Shown here in pieces: positions 1 to 5,192 of a stretch of 5,192 nucleotides of DNA. The position numbers were made by a program, and so were the translations under genes. The notes beneath the pieces were generated by a model, which was not told the origin of the DNA, searched no databases, and saw only the letters and a list, made by a program, of their open reading frames with translations. The DNA comes from Rhodospirillaceae bacterium (lineage in GTDB: Bacteria > Pseudomonadota > Alphaproteobacteria > UBA8366 > GCA-2717185), in NCBI GenBank assembly GCA_018660965.1, contig JABJJH010000039.1:1-5192 (forward strand), read 5' to 3'. Every line of letters starts with the position of its first letter. Position 1 is the stretch's first letter.

Positions 1-687
1 ATCATTATGGATGGAAACGGCCGTTGGGCGAAAGCGCGTGGCTTACCGCGCGTCATGGGGCACCGTAAAGGCGCCGAGGCGGTGCGCCGCGCTATTGAAG
101 CTGCGGGCGAGTGTGGCGTTTCGTATCTAACCTTGTTCGGGTTCTCGTCGGAAAATTGGAACCGGCCAGAACAGGAAGTCGGCGAGTTGATGCGACTTCT
201 GCGTTATTACCTGCAATCCGAAACGGCCGATTTACATGCGAAGGGCGTAAAAATTCAGGTTATCGGTGACAGGTCGAAATTTGGCAAGGACACCGTCGAT
301 CTTATCAAATTTGCCGAAGACCAAACGCAATCTAACAATAAACTCACACTCGTGCTGGCGTTGAGCTATGGGGGGCGCCAGGAAATAACCGAAGCAGTCC
401 GCGTCATAGCAGCGGCGGCGGTGCGGGGCGAAATTGAGCTGGATGACATTAACGAAGCTTTTGTATCCGACTATTTGTTAACGCGCGATATTCCAGATCC
501 CGATTTGCTTATTCGCACCAGTGGGGAACAACGCATAAGCAATTTTTTGCTCTGGCAAACCGCCTACACGGAATTGGTCTTCATTGACCGCCTGTGGCCC
601 GACTTCAAAAAGGCCGATTTAAGGGCCGCTATTGACGTATTCAATTCCCGCGAGCGGCGGTATGGTTTGGCCGTTGAAAACCCCTAA
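1..687 (+). CDS. uppS: Undecaprenyl diphosphate synthase (cis-prenyltransferase), 5' partial
   Basis: This cytosolic enzyme condenses isopentenyl diphosphate units onto farnesyl diphosphate with cis geometry, giving C55 undecaprenyl diphosphate, the precursor of the lipid carrier for peptidoglycan and surface polysaccharides. The frame is open from base 1 and reads IIMDGNGRWAK, the conserved N-terminal motif usually preceded by HVA, so the ATG at position 7 is internal and not the start. The Asp at bases 10-12 matches catalytic Asp26 of E. coli, implying about 22 residues are missing upstream. Other family motifs are GHRKG, FSSENWNRP, the C-terminal signature DLLIRTSGEQRISNFLLWQ, the Glu in AYTELVF and the closing RERRYG. 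There are 228 visible codons, which fits a full protein of about 250 residues. The 3' end overlaps cdsA by 26 nt. Family assignment is essentially certain; only the start is out of view. Confidence 0.97.
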   Translation: MIMDGNGRWAKARGLPRVMGHRKGAEAVRRAIEAAGECGVSYLTLFGFSSENWNRPEQEVGELMRLLRYYLQSETADLHAKGVKIQVIGDRSKFGKDTVDLIKFAEDQTQSNNKLTLVLALSYGGRQEITEAVRVIAAAAVRGEIELDDINEAFVSDYLLTRDIPDPDLLIRTSGEQRISNFLLWQTAYTELVFIDRLWPDFKKADLRAAIDVFNSRERRYGLAVENP

Positions 688-1489
688 ATTCAGTAACCTT
701 ACCCTTCGTGTCTTATCCGGGACTGTTATGTTGCCGCTGGCGTTTGGCGTCGTCTGGCTTGGTGGATGGCCGTTCGCAATACTGGCCGCACTTTTGTCCA
801 GTGGCATGGCGATTGAGTGGGCGCGATTATGCGCTGGATCGTCAATACGCGTTTCTTTGATCATGGCGGTTTTTGCTGGCTGCGCGGTTTTAACGCTCTC
901 TTTTGGATATGGCCTTGTGTCGTTGGGGGTCGTGTTTGCTGGAACCCTGTTAATTTGGGGGGTCGCGCGGTTGGAGAATATTGACGACGCAATGATTGCC
1001 GCTTTTGGCGTTCCTTATTTATCCGGTGCGGGGATGTCCTTGGCATGGTTGCGAAGTCTGCCAGAGAATGGTTTGGACACCGTGGTTTTCTTGGTGGGGA
1101 TCATCGTCGCGATGGATATTGGCGCATTTGCCGTAGGGCGCACGTTCGGTGGCCCGAAAATGGCGCCGACCATTAGCCCTGGCAAGACATGGTCCGGTTT
1201 ATTTGGCGGGACGCTTTGCGCCGGTGGAGTAGGGCTAATGGCGGCGATAGTTTCGGGGCAGCCCAATGTCTGGGTTTACGCCGTGATCGGTTGCCTTTTG
1301 GGGTTAGCGGCGCAAGGCGGAGATTTAATCGAATCGGCGCTCAAAAGGCGTTATAACGTCAAGGATTCGGGGACGATTATCCCTGGCCATGGCGGCTTGC
1401 TGGACCGTCTTGATGGGTTCTTGACGGTAGCCCCTTTGGCGGGTCTTATGGTGTGGATTTACGGTGGGAGCCCGGTCATATGGAAGTAA
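662..1489 (+). CDS. cdsA: Phosphatidate cytidylyltransferase (CDP-diacylglycerol synthase)
   Basis: This integral inner-membrane enzyme converts phosphatidic acid and CTP into CDP-diacylglycerol plus pyrophosphate, the branch point for bacterial phospholipids. The call rests on the family signature at residues 225-251, running from SALKRRYNVKD through PGHGGLLDRLD with Asp235, Asp248 and Asp251, together with Asp221 in GGDLIE, ISPGKTWSG at 171-179 and MDIGAF at 151-156. The rest is a series of hydrophobic stretches, as expected for a multi-pass membrane protein. The length of 275 residues is close to E. coli CdsA (285). I chose the ATG at 662: an in-frame TTG at 632 would add ten non-hydrophobic residues buried deeper in uppS, and a TTG at 674 would be shorter. 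No strong ribosome site precedes 662 (only GAGCGGCGG), so translation is probably coupled to uppS, which it overlaps by 26 nt. The stop overlaps the dxr start. Confidence 0.95.
   Translation: MVWPLKTPKFSNLTLRVLSGTVMLPLAFGVVWLGGWPFAILAALLSSGMAIEWARLCAGSSIRVSLIMAVFAGCAVLTLSFGYGLVSLGVVFAGTLLIWGVARLENIDDAMIAAFGVPYLSGAGMSLAWLRSLPENGLDTVVFLVGIIVAMDIGAFAVGRTFGGPKMAPTISPGKTWSGLFGGTLCAGGVGLMAAIVSGQPNVWVYAVIGCLLGLAAQGGDLIESALKRRYNVKDSGTIIPGHGGLLDRLDGFLTVAPLAGLMVWIYGGSPVIWK
1466..1470 (+). promoter_or_regulatory. Ribosome binding site for dxr, inside the cdsA 3' end
   Basis: GGGAG lies 9 nt before the ATG at 1480, within the last codons of cdsA. It supports 1480 as the dxr start. The in-frame GTG at 1453 lies upstream of this site and would add nine residues with no known role. 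Confidence 0.7.
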
Positions 1490-2670
1490 CGGCGAGGTCT
1501 GTGACCAATACGCCAAGATCGGTGACCATCCTGGGGTCAACAGGGTCGGTTGGCTGTAGCACGATTGATTTGATTGAGCGAAATCCAGGCGATTACGTTG
1601 TTGAAGCGCTGACGGCTTGGCGCAATTCCGATCTATTGATCGATCAGGCGCAGCGCTTGCGTCCCCAATACGTAGCGATTGGCGACACTAGCCAATATAA
1701 GGCCGTAAAGGACGCTTTGTCCGGGACGTCGATTGAGGTCGGGTGTGGCGTCAACGGGATTACCGACGCTGCGGCGAGGCCTTCCGACATGGTGATCGCG
1801 GCGATTGTTGGGGCGGCGGGATTGGCTCCGACCATGGAGGCCGTGAATCGTGGCGCAATGGTTGGCCTGGCGAATAAGGAATGTCTGGTTTGCGCCGGCG
1901 ATCTAATGTTGCAAGCAATCGGACGCAACGGCGCGGTGCTGCTGCCCGTGGATTCTGAACACAATGCTATTTTTCAGGTGTTCGATTTTGATCAACGAAA
2001 ATCTGTCGATCATCTGATATTGACCGCGTCCGGCGGACCGTTCCGCACCTTTACGACAGCGGATATGCGCAACGTCACCCCGGCCCAAGCGGTGGCGCAT
2101 CCGAACTGGGACATGGGCGCCAAAATTTCGGTCGATTCCGCTACGATGATGAACAAAGGCTTGGAAATAATCGAAGCCCATTATCTCTTCGGAATGGCGG
2201 AGGACGAGATAAAGGTTTTAGTACATCCCGAATCCGTCGTGCATAGTCTTGTGGCTTACGTTGATGGATCCGTTTTGGCGCAACTCGGCACGCCGGATAT
2301 GCGGACCCCGATTGCGTACACGCTGGCCTGGCCGAAACGCATGGACGCGACATTGGCGCCGCTCGATCTCGTCAGCCTGTCGAAGCTGACGTTTGAAGCG
2401 CCTGACCCGGAGCGATTTCCATCATTAAGGTTGGCGCGAGAAGCGCTATTGGCAGGAGGGAATGCGCCGACAACGCTAAACGCCGCCAACGAAATCGCCG
2501 TGGAAGGGTTCCTTGGCGGGCGCATTGGTTTTCTCGATATCGCCAATATTGTCGAGGAAACACTTAATAAAATACCGTCACAACCCATGTCGAGTTTAGA
2601 CGAAGTCGTCGAATTCGACGGCGCCGCGAGACAGGAAGCCAGGTCGATCCTGAGCGCGGCGAGCAACTAA
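1480..2670 (+). CDS. dxr: 1-deoxy-D-xylulose 5-phosphate reductoisomerase
   Basis: This cytosolic NADPH- and divalent-metal-dependent enzyme rearranges and reduces 1-deoxy-D-xylulose 5-phosphate to 2-C-methyl-D-erythritol 4-phosphate, the committed step of the MEP isoprenoid pathway. The N-terminal NADPH-binding motif VTILGSTGSVG is at residues 15-25. The metal and substrate region is LLPVDSEHNAIFQ, with Asp158 and Glu160. It is followed by SGGPF at 184-188, HPNW at 207-210, and the stretch from Ser217 to Glu229 with Ser220, Asn225, Lys226 and Glu229. These line up with E. coli Asp150, Glu152, Ser222, Asn227, Lys228 and Glu231. The C-terminal helical domain contains TTLNAANEIAVEGFL. The length is 396 residues against 398 in E. 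coli, so it appears complete. One small variation is LANKEC where many homologues have LANKES. It overlaps cdsA by 10 nt and is followed by rseP after 18 nt. Its product feeds the isoprenoid units used by UppS. Confidence 0.97.
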   Translation: MEVTARSVTNTPRSVTILGSTGSVGCSTIDLIERNPGDYVVEALTAWRNSDLLIDQAQRLRPQYVAIGDTSQYKAVKDALSGTSIEVGCGVNGITDAAARPSDMVIAAIVGAAGLAPTMEAVNRGAMVGLANKECLVCAGDLMLQAIGRNGAVLLPVDSEHNAIFQVFDFDQRKSVDHLILTASGGPFRTFTTADMRNVTPAQAVAHPNWDMGAKISVDSATMMNKGLEIIEAHYLFGMAEDEIKVLVHPESVVHSLVAYVDGSVLAQLGTPDMRTPIAYTLAWPKRMDATLAPLDLVSLSKLTFEAPDPERFPSLRLAREALLAGGNAPTTLNAANEIAVEGFLGGRIGFLDIANIVEETLNKIPSQPMSSLDEVVEFDGAARQEARSILSAASN

Positions 2671-2680
2671 ACTGTATTCC

Positions 2681-2684
2681 GGGA
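2681..2684 (+). promoter_or_regulatory. Weak ribosome binding site for rseP
   Basis: GGGA lies only 4 nt before the ATG at 2689 in the 18-nt dxr-rseP gap. The match is short and the spacing tight, so coupling to dxr termination may matter more. The start itself is supported by the short hydrophilic lead-in to the first membrane segment with the HEMGH motif. Confidence 0.4.
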
Positions 2685-2688
2685 CTCA

Positions 2689-3804
2689 ATGATTGAATTT
2701 GTCGCACCACTTTGGAACAACGTCGTTCCATTTCTAATCGTCTTAACGGTTCTTGTCTTCGTTCACGAGATGGGTCATTACGCGATTGCTCGTTGGGCGG
2801 GTGTGCGGGTCGAGGTGTTTTCGATTGGTTTCGGCCCGGAAATATTCGGTTGGACCGACAAATCCGATACGCGTTGGAAAATTAGCGCCGTTCCGCTCGG
2901 CGGATATGTGAAAATGTTCGGTGAAGGCGATTTCGAGGATGACAGCGATGTTCCGCGCCTTCTTTCCGAAGCGGAAAAACAAGTATCTTTTCGGCACAAG
3001 CCCTTATTGAAAAGAGCGTTGATCGTATTCGCCGGGCCCGCCGCGAATTTTATTTTTGCGATTATCGTGCTCGCCGGGTTGTTTTCGACGCTTGGGCAAC
3101 CGTTTTCACCAGCCGATGTGGGAACGGTCGTCCCGGATAGCGCAGCGGCGGCGGCGGGATTTAAACCTGGCGACCGGTTTCTTCGTATTGAAGATAAGAC
3201 GATTGAGCGCTTTGAGGATGTTCAGCACATTATCCGATTAAATCCAGGCGCTCCTATCACCATTATCGTGAGTCGTGCGGACACAGAGGTCGCACTCATT
3301 GCGACGCCGCAAATTACGGAAATTACCGATAGGTCCGGCAACAAGCACAGGATTGGTCGATTGGGCGTCACCCGCCAGGGAGTCGAATTCATTCAGCGGG
3401 ATCCCATCACGGCGGTTTGGTACGCGTTTCGTGAAACGTGGTCGCTCGTTACGGGGACGCTTGAAGCCGTTGGTCAGATGATTTCCGGCGCGCGCGACGC
3501 CAAAGAGCTCGGCGGTCCGATCAAAATTGCGCAAATGTCGGGCGAGGTTTGGGAAATTGGCATTGTTGCCCTCATATCCTTTATGGCGCTTTTATCGGTA
3601 AACCTTGGACTCATAAATTTGTTTCCCGTGCCGATGCTGGACGGTGGTCACCTTATGTTTTTCATGTTCGAGGCGGTAAGGGGTCGTCCTTTGGCCGAAA
3701 AAGCTCAAGAATACAGCCTTCGAATTGGACTGGCCTTAGTCTTGGCGCTCATGGTATTTGTCACCATTAACGATATTGTTAATTTGTCGTACTGGAATTC
3801 ATAA
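2689..3804 (+). CDS. rseP: Site-2 protease family zinc metalloprotease RseP
   Basis: This inner-membrane protease cuts substrates within the membrane. In E. coli it completes cleavage of the anti-sigma factor RseA; in Caulobacter the homologue MmpA cleaves the polarity factor PodJ. Its substrate here is unknown. The zinc-binding motif HEMGH is at residues 26-30 in the first membrane segment. Further conserved elements are the PLGGYVKMFGE loop (69-79), FAGPAANFIFA opening the second membrane segment (114-124), one PDZ domain at about 140-205, LGGPIKIA (274-281), and NLFPVPMLDGGH (310-321) carrying the third metal ligand Asp318. A final hydrophobic segment spans about 345-365. It has 371 residues against 450 in E. 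coli, and I see one PDZ domain rather than two. The catalytic set is intact, so the protease should be active. It lies 18 nt after dxr and 41 nt before bamA. Confidence 0.95.
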   Translation: MIEFVAPLWNNVVPFLIVLTVLVFVHEMGHYAIARWAGVRVEVFSIGFGPEIFGWTDKSDTRWKISAVPLGGYVKMFGEGDFEDDSDVPRLLSEAEKQVSFRHKPLLKRALIVFAGPAANFIFAIIVLAGLFSTLGQPFSPADVGTVVPDSAAAAAGFKPGDRFLRIEDKTIERFEDVQHIIRLNPGAPITIIVSRADTEVALIATPQITEITDRSGNKHRIGRLGVTRQGVEFIQRDPITAVWYAFRETWSLVTGTLEAVGQMISGARDAKELGGPIKIAQMSGEVWEIGIVALISFMALLSVNLGLINLFPVPMLDGGHLMFFMFEAVRGRPLAEKAQEYSLRIGLALVLALMVFVTINDIVNLSYWNS

Positions 3805-3809
3805 GTAAA

Positions 3810-3836
3810 ATGCAGGCATTACGCATCGTTGGTTGA
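3810..3836 (+). other. Possible eight-codon leader ORF upstream of bamA
   Basis: An ATG at 3810 reads MQALRIVG and then stops at TGA 3834-3836. It lies in the same frame as bamA, and its stop overlaps the bamA ribosome site GAGGGA. No convincing ribosome site precedes this ATG. It may be chance, a reinitiation leader, or the remnant of a longer bamA N-terminus broken by a stop codon. It is listed because it constrains the bamA start. Confidence 0.2.
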
Positions 3837-3840
3837 GGGA
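3835..3840 (+). promoter_or_regulatory. Ribosome binding site that sets the bamA TTG start
   Basis: GAGGGA lies 5 nt before the TTG at 3846 and is the best Shine-Dalgarno match at any junction in the window. Because the bamA frame is closed by TGA at 3834-3836, this site and the TTG directly after it are the most plausible initiation region. Confidence 0.75.
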
Positions 3841-3845
3841 AGTAT

Positions 3846-3929
3846 TTGTTTTTATTTGGTCGTATAACTGTACTAGGTGCGCTGGTGTTAGGCGTTCTAG
3901 TCATGTCAATCCATGGCTCTGCGTTTGCT
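3846..3929 (+). other. Predicted signal peptide of BamA
   Basis: The first 28 residues begin MFLFGRITV, continue through a hydrophobic core rich in Leu, Val and Gly (residues 9-20), and end SAFA before Gln29. The small-x-small A-F-A pattern fits signal peptidase I cleavage between Ala28 and Gln29. No lipobox cysteine is present, so it is not a lipoprotein signal. This fits Sec export of BamA and independently supports the TTG start. The n-region is short and has only one basic residue, Arg6. Confidence 0.75.
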
Positions 3930-5192
3930 CAAGGCGTACCGACCATTGTTGCGCCAGCGCCGCGCGTGGGCGCGCCGAGCGTCTCTCCCCGAACCGCACC
4001 AACGCAGCCGCGCCGCGCGGGACAACCGATTGTCGCCGAAATATCCGTCGAAGGCGCGCAACGAATTGAACCCGAAACCGTTCGCTCTTACATGGTTATC
4101 AAGGAAGGCGATCCGTTTGACTCCTCGCGGGTTAACCAGTCCTTGAAGGCGCTTTACGCGACCGGATTGTTCGCCGACGTAACACTGAGCCGGGAAGGCG
4201 ACGCCTTGGTGGTGCGGGTTGTCGAAAACCCCATCATCAACCGAATTGCATTTGAAGGAAACGCTCGTTTGGAACTGGCGTTACTACAAAATGAAGTTCA
4301 ATTGCGACCACGCATTGTTTACACGCGAACGCGGGTTCAAAGCGATGTAAAGCGGTTATTGGAATTATATCGGCGTACCGGGCGCTTTGCGGCGACGGTT
4401 GAACCTAAAGTCGTACAATTACCGCAAAACCGTGTTGATCTGATATTTGAAATCGATGAAGGCGCGTTAACGGGCATTCGTGGCATTAGTTTTATCGGGA
4501 ACAGGGCGTTTTCCGACCGTGCGTTGCGGGAAATCATCCAGACAACGCAAACGCGTTGGTACATGTTTTTGACATCGAATGACACCTACGATCCTGACCG
4601 TTTAACGTTCGACCGGGAGCTTTTACGTCGGCACTATTTGAAAAACGGATATGCGGATTTTCGCGTTGCCTCAGCGGTCGCGGAACTCTCGCCCGACCGT
4701 AAGGACTTTTTCATAACCTTCACGATCGAGGAAGGAAAACGCTATAAATTCGGGAAATTCAACGTCGCCTCCAAAATTAAGGAAATTGACGCAAAGGATT
4801 TGAAGGAAGCGCTCGAGATCGAATCCGGTGAATGGTACGACGCTGAGGGGGTGGACCGCGCAGTGATCGCATTGTCGAACGCCGTCAGTGATAAGGGGTT
4901 CGCCTTCGTGGATGTCCGTCCACAGGTAAAACGAGACCGTAAGAACAACACCATCAATATTAATTTTGAAATTCGCGAAGGCGCGAGGGTATATGTCGAG
5001 CGCATCGACATCGACGGCAACGTTCGTACTTTGGATAAGGTCATCCGTCGAGAATTTAAACTTGTCGAAGGCGATGCGTTCAGATCAACGAAGCTGCGGC
5101 GATCCAGGACAAGAATCCAAAACCTGAATTACTTTTCACGCGTTGAAATAAATAATATTCCCGGCTCTACGCCAGATAAAACAATTATAAAA
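3846..5192 (+). CDS. bamA: Outer membrane protein assembly factor BamA, 3' partial
   Basis: BamA is the core of the BAM complex, which folds and inserts beta-barrel proteins into the outer membrane. Its periplasmic POTRA domains receive substrates and a C-terminal Omp85 barrel sits in the membrane. The 449 visible codons give a signal peptide (residues 1-28), a Pro/Arg-rich linker (29-61), POTRA1 (about 62-129), POTRA2 (130-206), POTRA3 (207-297), POTRA4 (298-379) and most of POTRA5 (380 on). Recurrent POTRA marks are ISVEGAQRI, IAFEGNARL, ISFIGNRAF and IDIDGNVRT at domain starts, plus KALYATGLFADV and RRHYLKNGYADF. The barrel lies beyond the window. The start is TTG at 3846: an in-frame TGA at 3834-3836 excludes anything upstream, GAGGGA sits 5 nt before, and the next ATG at 3903 would destroy the signal peptide. 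No frameshift is seen. It follows rseP and probably shares its operon. Confidence 0.93.
   Translation, partial: MFLFGRITVLGALVLGVLVMSIHGSAFAQGVPTIVAPAPRVGAPSVSPRTAPTQPRRAGQPIVAEISVEGAQRIEPETVRSYMVIKEGDPFDSSRVNQSLKALYATGLFADVTLSREGDALVVRVVENPIINRIAFEGNARLELALLQNEVQLRPRIVYTRTRVQSDVKRLLELYRRTGRFAATVEPKVVQLPQNRVDLIFEIDEGALTGIRGISFIGNRAFSDRALREIIQTTQTRWYMFLTSNDTYDPDRLTFDRELLRRHYLKNGYADFRVASAVAELSPDRKDFFITFTIEEGKRYKFGKFNVASKIKEIDAKDLKEALEIESGEWYDAEGVDRAVIALSNAVSDKGFAFVDVRPQVKRDRKNNTININFEIREGARVYVERIDIDGNVRTLDKVIRREFKLVEGDAFRSTKLRRSRTRIQNLNYFSRVEINNIPGSTPDKTIIK

Noticed and set aside
1453..1479. GTG at 1453 as an upstream dxr start
   Set aside because: It would add nine residues not needed by the family and lies before the GGGAG site that correctly serves the ATG at 1480.
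1644..1964. Minus-strand ORF of 106 codons inside dxr
   Set aside because: It is fully covered by conserved dxr coding sequence, and its product resembles no family I recognise.
2256..2666. Minus-strand ORF of 136 codons across the 3' part of dxr
   Set aside because: It lies wholly inside a well-conserved dxr reading frame, its protein shows no recognisable motif, and it has no supporting context. It is a shadow of the codon pattern on the + strand.
3141..3157. GCG/GCA triplet run resembling a microsatellite
   Set aside because: It simply encodes the alanine run SAAAAAG in the RseP PDZ domain, a position where small residues are usual.
3809..3820. Small inverted repeat AATG-CAGG-CATT between rseP and bamA as a terminator or operator
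   Set aside because: The stem is only 4 bp and AT-rich and there is no T-tract; such repeats are expected by chance.
3913..4146. Plus-strand ATG ORF of 77 codons near the bamA start
   Set aside because: It is out of frame with bamA and reads an Arg-rich, featureless protein; the overlapping bamA frame gives the signal peptide, linker and POTRA1.
4742..5044. Minus-strand ORF of 100 codons inside bamA POTRA4-5
   Set aside because: The + strand frame carries clear POTRA domains through this stretch, and the reverse product is Ser-rich and featureless.

Overview
The window is a stretch of bacterial chromosome that looks alphaproteobacterial. It carries five genes in a row on the + strand: uppS (5' end missing), cdsA, dxr, rseP and bamA (3' end missing). 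Two things point to the group. The order uppS-cdsA-dxr-rseP-bamA puts dxr after cdsA, as in many Alphaproteobacteria, whereas in E. coli dxr lies before uppS. The proteins also read as alphaproteobacterial in style, for example the BamA POTRA3 segment and the one-PDZ RseP. GC content looks moderate by eye. I cannot place the organism below class level with confidence.

Layout: 1-687 is the undecaprenyl diphosphate synthase, entered at its catalytic-loop motif. 662-1489 is CDP-diacylglycerol synthase, overlapping uppS by 26 nt. 1480-2670 is DXP reductoisomerase, overlapping cdsA by 10 nt. After 18 nt comes the site-2 protease RseP (2689-3804). After a further 41 nt comes BamA (3846 to the window end), cut off inside its fifth POTRA domain. 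No non-genic stretch is longer than 41 nt. I see no terminator, tRNA, mobile element or CRISPR array, and no promoter I can defend, so the five genes are best read as part of one operon that continues past both ends.

The genes share the theme of building the cell envelope. Dxr commits carbon to the MEP isoprenoid pathway. UppS turns its C5 products into the C55 lipid carrier for peptidoglycan and other cell-surface glycans. CdsA makes the CDP-diacylglycerol precursor of phospholipids. RseP is an inner-membrane protease of regulated intramembrane proteolysis, and BamA inserts beta-barrel proteins into the outer membrane.

All five proteins keep their recognisable catalytic or structural motifs and none shows a frameshift. 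The main annotation decision is the bamA start. An in-frame TGA at 3834-3836 rules out any upstream start, and a TTG at 3846 behind a GAGGGA ribosome site gives a clean signal peptide. I found no previously undescribed system here; the findings are modest points about starts, junctions and domain variation.
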